Below are positions 25,319-34,624 of a DNA stretch of 64,000 nucleotides, in pieces (within the stretch, counting starts at the first letter, position 1; each line of letters begins with the position of its first letter). Source of the DNA: an uncultured Candidatus Saccharibacteria bacterium (GTDB taxonomy: Bacteria > Patescibacteriota > Saccharimonadia > Saccharimonadales > Saccharimonadaceae). Location of the stretch: positions 1 to 64,000 of the forward strand of contig CALBZW010000008.1 of the NCBI GenBank assembly GCA_937889535.1, given 5' to 3'. A program made the position numbers and the translations under genes. The notes beneath the pieces are model-generated. The model was not told the origin of the DNA, ran no database searches, and saw only the letters and a list, made by a program, of their open reading frames with translations.

Positions 25319-25545
25319 ATCTGGTCAGCGGCAGCGGAGGGAAAGCCCGTTATAACGCGGTCCACTATATGATGTTCCAGAACTAGTAGGATGGGAGTAT
25401 AAAACATAGGTAGTATTAGACGAATGAGAAACTCGAGATCGCATAGTCACCTCATATCCGACGTGGCTGATTTGTCCGCTACCGAGCTGCAACCATCCGC
25501 TACGGACAAAAGCCAATGGTAACTGTACTATGGTGGTGGCGCCGG
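25319..25545 (-). pseudogene. FISUMP C-terminal cassette 9 (class I ends)
   Basis: Class I flank at 25517-25545, LAFVRSGW, then a strongly divergent core (VTMRSRV where YWSRT is usual, TTYVLY) and GLSLRC. The most diverged core of the set but still fully open. On its far side the TTGAACTTGTA...TACAAGTT inverted repeat and a TTAATTAAG box (25645) match the leaders of cassettes 3 and 11 in reverse. Confidence 0.7.
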
Positions 25546-25670
25546 AGGGGGCGGTGCTGTGATGTGGAGGATTATTTTTGAACTTGTAATGGCGTTACAA
25601 GTTGGGGTTGTAAATAACAGGGGTATGAGATACAATAAAGATAGTTAATTAAGATTCTAAGTGAGGTAGA

Positions 25671-26651
25671 ATGGAAAAAGAGATTATAATTTATGAGACG
25701 GGCGGGAAGAATGTGCAGTTTAATCTGAATCCGGGTGAGGAGACGATTTGGGCGACGCAGGCGCAGATGGCAGATTTGTTCGATGTGACGCCGCAGAATG
25801 TGACGATTCACTTGAGGAAGATTTATAATGAGGGGGAGCTGGAAGAGAAAGCAACTTGTAAAGAATTTTTACAAGTTCAAAATGAGGGCGGGCGTGAAGT
25901 GACGCGTAAGATGAAGGTTTATAATCTTGACGCGATTATATCGGTCGGGTATCGGGTGAATTCGCGGAAGGCGACGGATTTCCGGATTTGGGCGACGAAG
26001 ATTTTGAAGAATTATATTGTTGGTGGGGTGGCGGTGAATGAGCGGCGACTCTCGGAGTTGCCGCAGAAAAAGTTGGAAGAGGCGGCGGGGGCGCTGGGAA
26101 TAGTACGGCGATTGATGGCGCAGAATGAGCTGATGGGCGATGAGGCGAAGGGGGTGCTGGAAATTATTATGCAGTACGCGGAGACGTTCCGGACGCTGCG
26201 GGAATATGATGAGGGATTTGTCCGGCTGCGGAGTGAGGCGAAAGCACGGAAGATGCTGGAGGCGGGGGAGTGTGTGGCGATGATTGACCAACTCAGGGAG
26301 GCGATAGGAGCAGGAGAGATGTTTGGGAAGCTGAGAGGTGATCAGTTTGAGGGGATTCTGAGGACGATTTATCAGAGTTTTGGCGGAGAAGAGATGTACC
26401 CGACGGTGGCGGAGAAAGCGGCTCATCTGCTATATTTTATCATCAAAGATCATCCGTTTTTTGATGGGAATAAGCGGATTGCGGCGTTGCTGTTTATGGT
26501 GTTTCTCACGATGAATGAATACGGGCTGATGAAAGACGGTACGGCGAAAATTTCGGACAGAGCACTGGTGGCGCTCACGCTGATGATTGCGGAGAGTGAG
26601 CCGAAGGAGAAGGGGCTGATAACGGCAGTGGTGTGCAGGATATTGGAATAA
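25671..26651 (+). CDS. RhuM-family protein with Fic/Doc domain
   Basis: 326 residues. The N-terminal half (about 1-125) is a RhuM-type domain: EETIWATQAQMADLFDVTPQNVTIHLRKIYNEGEL and VGYRVNSRKATDFRIWATKILKNYIVGGVAVNERRL. The C-terminal half is a Fic fold with HPFFDGNKR, the HxFx(D/E)GNxR signature for transferring AMP or phosphate to proteins. No inhibitory (S/T)xxxE(G/N) helix was recognised, and no antitoxin gene is adjacent. Could act on host or self proteins. Led by an AGATAC/TATAGTTAATTAAG region next to cassette 9. Confidence 0.9.
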   Translation: MEKEIIIYETGGKNVQFNLNPGEETIWATQAQMADLFDVTPQNVTIHLRKIYNEGELEEKATCKEFLQVQNEGGREVTRKMKVYNLDAIISVGYRVNSRKATDFRIWATKILKNYIVGGVAVNERRLSELPQKKLEEAAGALGIVRRLMAQNELMGDEAKGVLEIIMQYAETFRTLREYDEGFVRLRSEAKARKMLEAGECVAMIDQLREAIGAGEMFGKLRGDQFEGILRTIYQSFGGEEMYPTVAEKAAHLLYFIIKDHPFFDGNKRIAALLFMVFLTMNEYGLMKDGTAKISDRALVALTLMIAESEPKEKGLITAVVCRILE

Positions 26652-26867
26652 GGGATGTGATAAAATTAGGGGGTGGATGGTATGAGTCCATGGGAACTGA
26701 GGGTGATTTTGAGGTCAGGCTCCGGTTGCTGGATGTTCTCGTTTCTAAAAGATCGTGGAGTTCCCTCGGAAATTCTAGGAGAATGGTTGAGGTTGGGACT
26801 GTTTTTCGCTATGGCGAAAAGTTGCAGAAGTAACTCCTTGCTAATTTTGCATCTAGGGTAATGGTGA
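26652..26867 (+). other. Spacer with doubtful ORF
   Basis: GATAAAAT lies just after the Fic gene, and an ORF from 26682 could give a 59-residue hydrophobic-basic peptide (MSPWELRVIL...). Codon use is unlike the neighbours, and an overlapping frame is equally open. Not called as a gene. Confidence 0.3.
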
Positions 26868-27059
26868 TTGGCTTTTGTCCGTAGCGGGTATATGCATCTT
26901 GCGAATGGCTATGTCAACAATACCGGATACAACGGCGATTACTGGACGCGTACGGCCTACTCGGCGGCTAATGCTTACAACTTGAACATGAATCCTACAA
27001 ACGTCAATCCGTCAAACAATTGGAACCGCTACGGCGGTTTCTCCCTCCGCTGCCTCTAG
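26868..27059 (+). pseudogene. FISUMP C-terminal cassette 10 (short ends, Asn-rich)
   Basis: LAFVRSGY, NNTGYNGDYWTRTA, NAYNLNMN, TNVNPSNN, GGFSLRCL and TAG. It lacks both the class I upstream flank and the class II tail. Many variable codons are AAC/AAT, as in cassette 15, so its core is close to what an unmutated template would look like. Confidence 0.75.
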
Positions 27060-27146
27060 GATTGCCCGTGCGGTGCCGATCTTTGAGATTCCGCTTGCTG
27101 TGGCGGGGCTTGGTTTTGTTGATGGTGAGTGAAGTGCAATTTTGAT

Positions 27147-27389
27147 TGAACTTATGCTTGCTAAAAAATTTCAATTTTATGCTAGTCTGAGGCTTAGGGG
27201 CGATAAGTAGCTTAAGTTCTTGGTATGGTGGGAGAAAGGAGTTGCGTATGGTGATACGGATTGTATGCGAAGGCGATATAGCTAAAGCTGATCTAAAAAT
27301 TACTTTCGCCAAACGGCGAAAGTAATTAACTATAACAATGTTCCTATCTTATCAAAGTTTTAAAATAAAAGCAAGATTGTCGCCCCTAG
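27147..27389 (+). repeat. Small-ORF element B3
   Basis: Promoter-like motif (27147-27190), CTTAGGGGCGATAA (27193-27206), small ORF, hairpin CTTTCGCC/GGCGAAAG, and TTGTCGCCCCTAG (27377-27389), complementary to the first box. The paired boxes differ in sequence from B2/B5 but keep the pairing. Confidence 0.7.
27248..27325 (+). CDS. Small basic peptide of element B3 (25 aa)
   Basis: Starts MVIRIVCEG and ends KITFAKRRK, with AAGGAG 7 nt upstream. The stop is in the hairpin ACTTTCGCC/GGCGAAAGT. Shares the KIT(F/V) plus basic tail ending with the other family members. Confidence 0.45.
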   Translation: MVIRIVCEGDIAKADLKITFAKRRK

Positions 27390-27421
27390 GGATGATATAA
27401 TGAGGGAAAGAGGGAGAAGAA

Positions 27422-28087
27422 ATGAAAAATTTGTATTTGGCGTCGAGTTTTCGGGGAAAGGGTGTGGCTGAGATGATAATGGAAGATATCGAACGTCTTC
27501 TTGGGAAGAAGGCGAGTGAGATTCGGATTTCTTATGTTATTACGGCGGGGAATTTGCACCCGTCAGATAAGCGGGATTGGATTATTGAGGGGCGAGAGTT
27601 GCTGGGTAGGCGAGGATGGCAGGTGTTTGACTACGATATTGAGGGGAAGACGGAAGGAGAAGTTGAGCAGGAGCTGAGTGATAAAGACGTGGTGTTTGTG
27701 CAGGGAGGGAATAATTTTCATCTTCTGAAGCAGATGCAGGCGTGCAATTTTCGAGCAGTGGTAAGGCGAGCTTTTGAACGGGACGTGCCATATATTGGGG
27801 AGAGCGCGGGGGCGATCGTTTGTAGTAATGATATATCGGCGCAGAGGTATATGAGCGGAGATGCGTTGGCACAGGTCGGGGAATTGGACGATTATCGGGG
27901 ATTGGACTTGGTGAATTTCTTGATTAAGCCGCATTGGAATCGGGAGGGGGTAAAGCGGGAGAAGTTTTCGAGGTTTTTGCGAGAGAATCCAGAAGCATTT
28001 TATAACATCGAGCAGCCAATTATTTGTCTAAATGATAATCAGCTAGTGCGGGTCGAGGGGGAAAATTTTCAGATTTGGGAAGGATAG
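27422..28087 (+). CDS. pepE: Peptidase E-like serine peptidase (family S51)
   Basis: 221 residues. GESAGAIV (about 128) holds the nucleophilic Ser of the S51 family, which splits Asp-X dipeptides. VFVQGGNNFHLLKQM and NFLIKPHWNREG match conserved surrounding blocks. First gene of a five-gene run on this strand with small or overlapping gaps; TATAAT is at about 27395-27400 and GGGAGAAG precedes the ATG. Could supply amino acids from scavenged peptides, as expected for an organism lacking amino-acid synthesis. Confidence 0.9.
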   Translation: MKNLYLASSFRGKGVAEMIMEDIERLLGKKASEIRISYVITAGNLHPSDKRDWIIEGRELLGRRGWQVFDYDIEGKTEGEVEQELSDKDVVFVQGGNNFHLLKQMQACNFRAVVRRAFERDVPYIGESAGAIVCSNDISAQRYMSGDALAQVGELDDYRGLDLVNFLIKPHWNREGVKREKFSRFLRENPEAFYNIEQPIICLNDNQLVRVEGENFQIWEG

Positions 28088-29374
28088 GTGATGACGAAGC
28101 GGGATTTGGACTGGTTGGGGTCGTGTAGTCTGAGTACGAGTAAGAATCCGTCGCTTAAGGCGATGAAGTTTTTGATGTCGCGGTTGGGGCATCCGGAGAA
28201 AAAGACGAAGTTTGTGCACGTAGCGGGGACGAATGGCAAGGGTAGCGTGGTCGAGATGATGGCGAAGATTTTGGAAAAAGCGGGGTACAAAACCGGAAAG
28301 TTTATGTCGCCGCATCTGGTGCGATTTAATGAGCGGATACAGGTGAATGGTAGGGAGATTACGGATGCAGAGATTGAGAAGTTGCTCGTGGAATTGCAAC
28401 CGGTAATTGATGAATATGAGGCGGAGTTCGGGGTAGATATTACGCTGTTTGAGATCGAGACTACAATGGCGTTGGTGTACTATGCGGAGATGGGGTGTGA
28501 TATTGTGGTGCTGGAAGTGGGGCTGGGGGGTGAGTTTGATTGTACGAATATCGTGACGCCAGAAGTGGCGGTGATTGTGTCGATCGGGTATGACCATATG
28601 AATATCCTCGGGGAGAGTTTGGTGGAGATTGCAGGGCAAAAGGCGGGAATTGTAAAGCCCGGTGGAAAGGTTGTGAGTGGAGAGTTGCCGGAAGAGGCAC
28701 GAGGAGTTGTGCAGAGGAAATGCGAGGAAATGGGGGCTGAACTAGTGGAAGTGGTGGGGGCGGAATACGAGATTATAGAAGGTGGGGTGAGAGTCAGCGA
28801 TACGGAGTTTGGGGAGATTGAGGTGCCGCTACGGGGAGAGAAGCAGGCGGAGAATGCGGCGATTTGTCTAGAATGTGTGCGGATTTTGCGAGAGAGAGGG
28901 TGGGTGATTAGCGAGCGAGCAGTGCGAGAGGGGCTGAGTGAGGTCGTACATAGAGGAAGATTTGAGACGGTATGTGACAATCCTCTAGTGGTGTATGACG
29001 GGGCGCACAATTTGCCGGCGATTGAGAACTTTTGGAAAAATGTTGAGACGTACTATCCGGATGTTCCGGACGAGAGGAAGACTTTTGTCTTGGCGCTCAG
29101 AAAAAAGGACTGCCGGAGGATTTTACAAGTATTACTTAGGGAGAGGGCGGAGTATGTTTTTACGACGGGGGAGGATACAGAGTCATATACGCTGGCGGAG
29201 GAGTTATTGGAGATGGCGCGGGAGATTTGCCCGAATGGTAAGTATCGAGTAATGGATTTGACGGAGACGTTACAGGAAATAAAGCGAGAGAAGCGGGAAG
29301 GGGTGACTTTTGTCGTGGGAACGTTCTTCGTTTATAGTGAGGTAGAGAAAGTGTTTGGAGAGGAAAATGAGTAG
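28088..29374 (+). CDS. folC: Folylpolyglutamate / dihydrofolate synthase
   Basis: 428 residues; Mur-ligase fold adding glutamate to folates to keep them in the cell. VAGTNGKGSVVEMMAKIL is the ATP loop. SPHLVRFNERIQVNG and EVGLGGEFDCTN follow, and YDGAHNLPAIENF belongs to the C-terminal domain. GTG 28088 follows directly on the pepE stop; the adjacent ATG 28091 is an equal alternative. No other folate genes are here, so it probably acts on imported folate. Confidence 0.95.
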   Translation: MMTKRDLDWLGSCSLSTSKNPSLKAMKFLMSRLGHPEKKTKFVHVAGTNGKGSVVEMMAKILEKAGYKTGKFMSPHLVRFNERIQVNGREITDAEIEKLLVELQPVIDEYEAEFGVDITLFEIETTMALVYYAEMGCDIVVLEVGLGGEFDCTNIVTPEVAVIVSIGYDHMNILGESLVEIAGQKAGIVKPGGKVVSGELPEEARGVVQRKCEEMGAELVEVVGAEYEIIEGGVRVSDTEFGEIEVPLRGEKQAENAAICLECVRILRERGWVISERAVREGLSEVVHRGRFETVCDNPLVVYDGAHNLPAIENFWKNVETYYPDVPDERKTFVLALRKKDCRRILQVLLRERAEYVFTTGEDTESYTLAEELLEMAREICPNGKYRVMDLTETLQEIKREKREGVTFVVGTFFVYSEVEKVFGEENE

Positions 29375-29939
29375 CGAGGAAATTGTGGGGCGGGCGGAGT
29401 TGAAGCTCGCGGGGGCGGTGGAAGCGTTTGGTTATGATTTTCGGGGGAAGACGGTGCTGGATATTGGGTCGTCAACGGGAGGATTTACGGAGTTGGCGCT
29501 GAGAAAAGGGGCGGCGAAGGTGATTGCGGTTGAGAAGGGGACGAAGCAGATGAAGGCGTCGCTGAGGTATGATACGCGGATAGAACTGCATGAGAAGACA
29601 GATGTGTTTACGATAACTAATAAAGATATATCTGTGCCTGATGTAATTTTAGCGGACGTGTCGTTTGTGAGTTTAACGAAGATTTTGCAGCATGCTAAGC
29701 AATGTATTGCTGGTAAGAATACGGATTATTTGGTGATGTTGAAGCCGCAGTTTGAGGCGTATCCAGACCAATTGGTAAATGGGGTGGTGAAGAATGAAAA
29801 GATGCGACGGGAGATTATAAAAAGGTTTGAGCAGTGGCTAGCGAGGAATGGGTTCCGGATAGTGAAAAAGCGAGATAATGCGGTGCGGGGGAAGATTGGG
29901 GGAAATCAAGAAAGATTTTATTGGTTAAAGGCGGTGTGA
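29367..29939 (+). CDS. TlyA/FtsJ-like RNA methyltransferase
   Basis: 190 residues. TVLDIGSSTGGFTELALRKGA is SAM motif I; DVILADVSFVSLTKIL and LVMLKPQFEAYPDQLVNGVV match the TlyA family (2'-O-methylation of rRNA). The N-terminal S4 domain found in TlyA is missing, leaving a short VGRAELKLAGAVEAF. The ATG overlaps the end of folC (AATGAGTAG), and its stop overlaps the next start (TGATG). Confidence 0.85.
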   Translation: MSSEEIVGRAELKLAGAVEAFGYDFRGKTVLDIGSSTGGFTELALRKGAAKVIAVEKGTKQMKASLRYDTRIELHEKTDVFTITNKDISVPDVILADVSFVSLTKILQHAKQCIAGKNTDYLVMLKPQFEAYPDQLVNGVVKNEKMRREIIKRFEQWLARNGFRIVKKRDNAVRGKIGGNQERFYWLKAV

Positions 29940-30658
29940 TGAGCGGAAAATTAGATGAGTTTGTGGTGGACGAGGAGAGACGAGTGCGGCGCGAGGCGGC
30001 GGATGCGAGGATAATGCGAATTGCAGAATTGAATGAAAAGTATGAGGCGAATGATTATCATGGTGAAAAAGGAGAAGGGGCGAATTATCAGGTGATTCTG
30101 GGGGAGGTCCCGGTATTAGTGTCGGCGCCGCATGCGGTGTGTCAGATTCGTAACGGTGCAGTGAAAGAGCGTGATGGAATGACGGGCGGAGTGGTTGAAT
30201 ACTTGTGCGAGAAGTTAGGTTTGTTTGGGGTGACGAGGCTATGGGAGAATGAAGATGACCCGAACTATGCGGAAGATGAACGAAGCGTGGCATATCGAGA
30301 AGAGATCGCGAAGTTGGTGAAAGAGCATAATATTAAATGGGTGTTTGATATTCATGGCTGTCTGGATAAGCATGGTTTTGATATGGATATGGGGATTAAT
30401 GATGGACAGAATGTGGCTTGTGGTAAGGAAGAGATAGAGCGGTTGGCGGAGAATTGGCGACAGAGAGGAGTGGATGCGAGGATCGATGAGAAGTTTATGG
30501 CGAGGCGACCTTATACGGTGTCAAATTTCGTACATCGGGAAACTGGTGTGAATTGCGTGCAGTTGGAGTTGAATAGTAAGATGCGGATGAGCGGAGAAGG
30601 GTTTGAGAAGTTTTTTCAGGGGTTTCGGCAGTGCGTAGAGGGTGTAACGGGAGTGTGA
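29939..30658 (+). CDS. N-formylglutamate amidohydrolase-like protein
   Basis: 239 residues. VPVLVSAPHAVCQIRNGAVKERD, WVFDIHGCLDKHGFDMDMG and GVNCVQLELNSKMR fit the zinc-dependent N-formylglutamate amidohydrolase fold (metal-binding His and Glu, QLELN near the end). A histidine-degradation role is unlikely here without partner genes; action on a peptide or cell-wall amide is possible. ATG overlaps the preceding stop. Confidence 0.7.
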   Translation: MSGKLDEFVVDEERRVRREAADARIMRIAELNEKYEANDYHGEKGEGANYQVILGEVPVLVSAPHAVCQIRNGAVKERDGMTGGVVEYLCEKLGLFGVTRLWENEDDPNYAEDERSVAYREEIAKLVKEHNIKWVFDIHGCLDKHGFDMDMGINDGQNVACGKEEIERLAENWRQRGVDARIDEKFMARRPYTVSNFVHRETGVNCVQLELNSKMRMSGEGFEKFFQGFRQCVEGVTGV

Positions 30659-30670
30659 TATACTGAGGGT

Positions 30671-32056
30671 ATGAAACGAGGTGTGATGAGGAAGATACTG
30701 GCGGGGTTGTTGTTTGGGCTGACGGCGGTGTTTTTCGTGGTGAGCTATTTTGGGATTACAACGTCGGGCGAGGATGTGTACCAAGGGGCAGGTACGGAGC
30801 CAGCAGTGTTGGAGGATATGGGGGCGGCGTTTCAACATAATGCGCGAATTCCGGATATGTATGCTTGGGCGGTGATTAATTTCTTTAATTATCAATATAG
30901 TTTTGGAGTTGATACAGTGTTTCGGTTGGCCGATGTGGCGCTCGGGGTGGGAATGCTGTACTTGATGACGTATGTGGCGCTGGGGAGGAAGGTGCGATTG
31001 GAGCTAAAGGACGCGGTGATTTGGGCGTTGGGATTTTTGATGATTTTCTTAACTCCGCACGGGCGAGTGCTGTATGCGGGGTTTTCGGCGATACATAATT
31101 ATTTGTTGATTGTGGTGATTGCATTGGGGTTTGGCTTATGGTATTTGAGGCGAGTACATGGAGAAGGGATGCGATGGCGGTGGTGGCAGGCGGGGTTGAT
31201 GTTGTTCGCTGGGGTAGTGTTTGGCTTGTCATCGAATCTGACGCCGGTGGCGTTTTTGATAACGTTTGTGGGTGTGTTGGCGATAAGGATGGTGCGCGAG
31301 AAGAAAGTAGGGGAAGTGCTGAAGAGGTTGAGGATATGGGAGATTTTAGGCGTGGTGGGGATTGTGATCGGGATGGCAGTGGCGTATATTGGCGGTCCGG
31401 GGGTGTCGGGATACATTGATGGGGGATATGCGACGGAATATGATTATGTGAGTTTGGGCGAAGTAATACGTAAACCGATAGAGAGCGCTGTGAAGTTGAC
31501 GAAGCATGTGGTTAGTAATGGGGTGCGAGTGGTGGCGACGATGGTAGTGGTGTTGGTAGTGTTTGCGGGAATGAGAGTAGTGCGGAAGTGGCTGCGGAAG
31601 AAGCAGGATAGGTTGGTATGGTGGCCGGTTGAAGAGAAGGAACGTAGGGTGTTGATGGTGCTTGTGGGGTTTGTCGTGGTACATATATTAGTGGCGATGC
31701 AGTTGAGCGCGCCGCTGAGGATCCTTTTGCCGGCGTATGTGGCAGGAGTAATGGCTGTAATGTTGCTAGTGCGAGAGTGGACGAGAGGGTGGGGGATGGA
31801 AGTGGTTGGAGCGGGGATGCTGGTACTTGTGGTTGGAGTGGTAGGAGCGAGGACGGTGCTGGCATTGGAATACCATGAGAAGGCAGGGAAGGTGCTAGAG
31901 AAAATACGGGAAAGTGAGACGTCGGTTGTGTGCGTGACGCGAGAAGAAGTGACGAGCCGTACGCTACCGGGGATCTATTTGGGACAGGAGGATATGATTG
32001 CGGATTGGACGTTGCCGGTAAAAATTTATGATAAGGAAGTCGTGTGGTGCGAGTAA
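30671..32056 (+). CDS. Polytopic membrane protein, DUF6056-like
   Basis: 461 residues with about 10 predicted helices and a soluble end (about 405-461). An N-terminal helix is followed by an outward loop with GAGTEPAVLEDMGAAFQHNARIPD, an arrangement seen in GT-C-like glycosyltransferases and DUF6056 proteins. I see no certain catalytic motif. TATACT 10 nt before the ATG points to a leaderless mRNA. Possibly adds or exports surface sugars. Confidence 0.5.
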   Translation: MKRGVMRKILAGLLFGLTAVFFVVSYFGITTSGEDVYQGAGTEPAVLEDMGAAFQHNARIPDMYAWAVINFFNYQYSFGVDTVFRLADVALGVGMLYLMTYVALGRKVRLELKDAVIWALGFLMIFLTPHGRVLYAGFSAIHNYLLIVVIALGFGLWYLRRVHGEGMRWRWWQAGLMLFAGVVFGLSSNLTPVAFLITFVGVLAIRMVREKKVGEVLKRLRIWEILGVVGIVIGMAVAYIGGPGVSGYIDGGYATEYDYVSLGEVIRKPIESAVKLTKHVVSNGVRVVATMVVVLVVFAGMRVVRKWLRKKQDRLVWWPVEEKERRVLMVLVGFVVVHILVAMQLSAPLRILLPAYVAGVMAVMLLVREWTRGWGMEVVGAGMLVLVVGVVGARTVLALEYHEKAGKVLEKIRESETSVVCVTREEVTSRTLPGIYLGQEDMIADWTLPVKIYDKEVVWCE

Positions 32057-32132
32057 AGATGATGGTTGAGCGGATGGGATCGTTTGTGAAAAACCTGTTG
32101 ATTTCTGCGAGAATTCAGCATATAATAATAGC

Positions 32133-33179
32133 ATGAGCTTAATCCATGGAGTGGGCGATTTCTTCGCATTAGATATTGGGACAACTGCAATTCGTTTGGT
32201 ACAACTTTCGGGCGATGCGCAGCACGGTTGGACATTGCAAAAGTTTGCGTATGTGCCGGTCGAGCATAAGATTTTAGAAGACGGGTCAGCGGCTGGTATT
32301 CGGCGTCTTGGGGAGACGATTTTAGGGGCGGTACAGCAGGCAGGAATTACGACGAAAAATGTGGCAGTAGGGATGCCAGCAGCAAAAACTTTTACGGCGA
32401 TTGTGCGAGTTGATAATCAGCCGGAGGACGAGCTGATGAATACGATTAAGTATCAACTTGATAAATATATCCCGATGCCGTTAGATGAGGCGACGGTAGA
32501 TTATGTGTCGCTTGGGGTGTGTCCGAATGATGCAACGAAGGCGGAAGTTTTGATTTCGTCATCAGCGGTGAGTTTTGCAGAGTCGCGGCTAGAGATGATG
32601 GAGTTGTTTGGTTTGAACGTGATTGCGCAGGAGCCGGAATCTTTGGCGATGGCTAGAGCGCTCACGCCAATTGGTGCGCAAGATGCAAGATTGATTATTG
32701 ATCTTGGGGAACGAAGCACGGATATTGTGATGATGTACAAGGGGGTGCCGAGGTTGGTGCGGAGTGTGCCAGGTGGGTTCGCGCTATTGATTCGGACGGT
32801 GACGTCGGCGTTGTCGGTGAAGGAAGAGCAGGCGCGGCAGTTTATTTTGAAGTTTGGTCTGGCGCAGGATAAAGTTGAAGGCCAGGTATTTAAGGCGCTC
32901 GATTCGACTTTGGAAAGCTTTGCTTCGGAACTCACGAAGAGCATTCGATTCTTCCAGTCGGAGTATATGAACGCGCCAGTTGGTGGAATTATCTTGTCAG
33001 GATTTGCAGGGATGATCCCGTTTATTGCAGAGTATATTGAGGCAAAGACGAATGTGCCGACGACGCAGGGGAACCCGTGGCAGCTAGTGCGGGTAAGTCC
33101 AGAGCAGCAGCAGGTTTTGCAGCCGGTGGCGAGCGAGTTCGCGGTGGCGATTGGTTTGGCGGAAAGGAGTAACGACTAA
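32133..33179 (+). CDS. pilM: Type IV pilus assembly protein PilM
   Basis: 348 residues with the actin-like (FtsA/PilM) fold: FALDIGTTAIRLVQLSG, then KTFTAIVRV, IIDLGERSTDIVM and ILSGFAGMIPFIAEYI. It binds the cytoplasmic end of PilN and links PilB to the pilus alignment complex. TATAAT lies 6-12 nt before the ATG (leaderless). Its stop overlaps the pilN start (TAATG). Confidence 0.95.
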   Translation: MSLIHGVGDFFALDIGTTAIRLVQLSGDAQHGWTLQKFAYVPVEHKILEDGSAAGIRRLGETILGAVQQAGITTKNVAVGMPAAKTFTAIVRVDNQPEDELMNTIKYQLDKYIPMPLDEATVDYVSLGVCPNDATKAEVLISSSAVSFAESRLEMMELFGLNVIAQEPESLAMARALTPIGAQDARLIIDLGERSTDIVMMYKGVPRLVRSVPGGFALLIRTVTSALSVKEEQARQFILKFGLAQDKVEGQVFKALDSTLESFASELTKSIRFFQSEYMNAPVGGIILSGFAGMIPFIAEYIEAKTNVPTTQGNPWQLVRVSPEQQQVLQPVASEFAVAIGLAERSND

Positions 33180-34624
33180 TGGATCGGTTCAAAGAGTTGA
33201 TTGCTAAGATTACGGGGAAAGGTAGTCAGAGTAAGGCGGTGAGTACGACCGTTAATACGACGTATGAGATTAATTTGGTGCCAGAAGTGAAGCATCAGAT
33301 GATTAAAGCGCAGAAGTTGCGTAATCTCGTGCTGTTTATTTGTATTGTGGTGTCGGCGGCGAGTCTTGGGGTGGTGGCGGTGCTGTTTAGTATTAAGAGC
33401 GGTCAAGATATCGCAATGTCGGGCCAAGATAAAAAATTGGAGATGATGTCGGCAAAATTGATGGGTTTTGAGGAGCTCGGAGATCTCGTGACGGTGCAAG
33501 GGCAGTTAGGGAAATTGCAGGAAATCGCGAATAACAAGCGGGTGTTGTCGAGGGTGTTTGGTGCACTCGGAGCGATGTTGCCGACTGGGGGCGACGTGGT
33601 GCAGTTGTCTGAGCTGAGGGTAGATCTTGATGCTAGTACACTTAGGATGGAAGCACAGGCAGATGCGCGGATGGCGCCGTTGATTGATTACCGCGTATTG
33701 GAGTCGTTTAAGAAGGGGGTGGCGCTAACGAAGTATGATTATGGTCGCTATGTGGATGCGAATGGCAATGAGATTCCGACATGGTGTATTGATGAAGCGA
33801 GCAGCGATGGAGCGGCGTATCGTAAAGGTGAGGATTATTACGCTTGGTGGAATTTGGGTGCGGAAGGTTGTGCAGCTTTGCCGGTGGGTAGTAGCTCGCG
33901 TGAAGATGAGGATGAAGAAAACCCAGTGGAACTGTTTTATAGTAAGGATGCTGAGGTAGAGACTTCTGAAAAAGAGGTACCAGAGGATGAGTTGATGGAC
34001 GCGGGAGTGGAGTTTGAGACGGATGCTGACGGGAAGATCACGGTGACGGAAGAGGGGGTAGAGAAGAAGGAAGTTGATGGTCGGACAGTGTACGTTGTGA
34101 AAACGGTTGAGAGGGTGAAGATTTGGCGGACGCCACAGTTCGATACTTGGTATCGGGGTGGAATGATGGAACTAAATGGTACGATTGACGGAATCGAACA
34201 TTTTGAAAGCGCGTGTATTAATTATAGCGGAGCGACGCAGGGGAATAGTGAGACTGCGAAGTGGACTTCGACTAATGATTGCATGTTGGCACCGGAGGGG
34301 TTGACAGTGTCGTCGAGCTCAAATGGACGTGATGAGAGTAATAATCTAGTTTTGAGATTTACGGCAAGTTTGACGGTCGAGCCAGAGTTCTTTGCCTTTA
34401 GGAATAAGCATATGATGGCGATTGGCCCGGTGGGGCAGAACGTGACGGATTCGTATGTTCAGATTGGCGGAATGTTTACGCAGCCGGCGACGGAGTGTGC
34501 TGAGGGTGACAGGGAATGTATGAGTAATACGAGTAATAGCAGCGGTGACGATGATGAAGATGAGGATAGCACGAGTGGCTCAAGTAACACAAATAATACG
34601 AATAATCGAGGAGGAAGCAACTAA
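33179..34624 (+). CDS. pilN: Type IV pilus assembly protein PilN-like, enlarged
   Basis: 481 residues. YEINLVPEVK (about 30-39) is the PilM-binding INLxP motif, and one membrane helix follows at about 49-72. The periplasm-side part is far larger than in classical PilN (~200 residues). It contains an acidic insert, a repeat-like WCIDE...WWNLGAEGC region and a Ser/Asn/Asp-rich tail (SSGDDDEDEDS). Followed directly by the PilO-like gene. Confidence 0.85.
   Translation: MDRFKELIAKITGKGSQSKAVSTTVNTTYEINLVPEVKHQMIKAQKLRNLVLFICIVVSAASLGVVAVLFSIKSGQDIAMSGQDKKLEMMSAKLMGFEELGDLVTVQGQLGKLQEIANNKRVLSRVFGALGAMLPTGGDVVQLSELRVDLDASTLRMEAQADARMAPLIDYRVLESFKKGVALTKYDYGRYVDANGNEIPTWCIDEASSDGAAYRKGEDYYAWWNLGAEGCAALPVGSSSREDEDEENPVELFYSKDAEVETSEKEVPEDELMDAGVEFETDADGKITVTEEGVEKKEVDGRTVYVVKTVERVKIWRTPQFDTWYRGGMMELNGTIDGIEHFESACINYSGATQGNSETAKWTSTNDCMLAPEGLTVSSSSNGRDESNNLVLRFTASLTVEPEFFAFRNKHMMAIGPVGQNVTDSYVQIGGMFTQPATECAEGDRECMSNTSNSSGDDDEDEDSTSGSSNTNNTNNRGGSN

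Noticed and set aside
26673..26861. Hydrophobic 59-62-residue ORF after the Fic gene
   Set aside because: Overlapping frame is equally open, codon use is atypical, and no SD site or conserved motif is visible.
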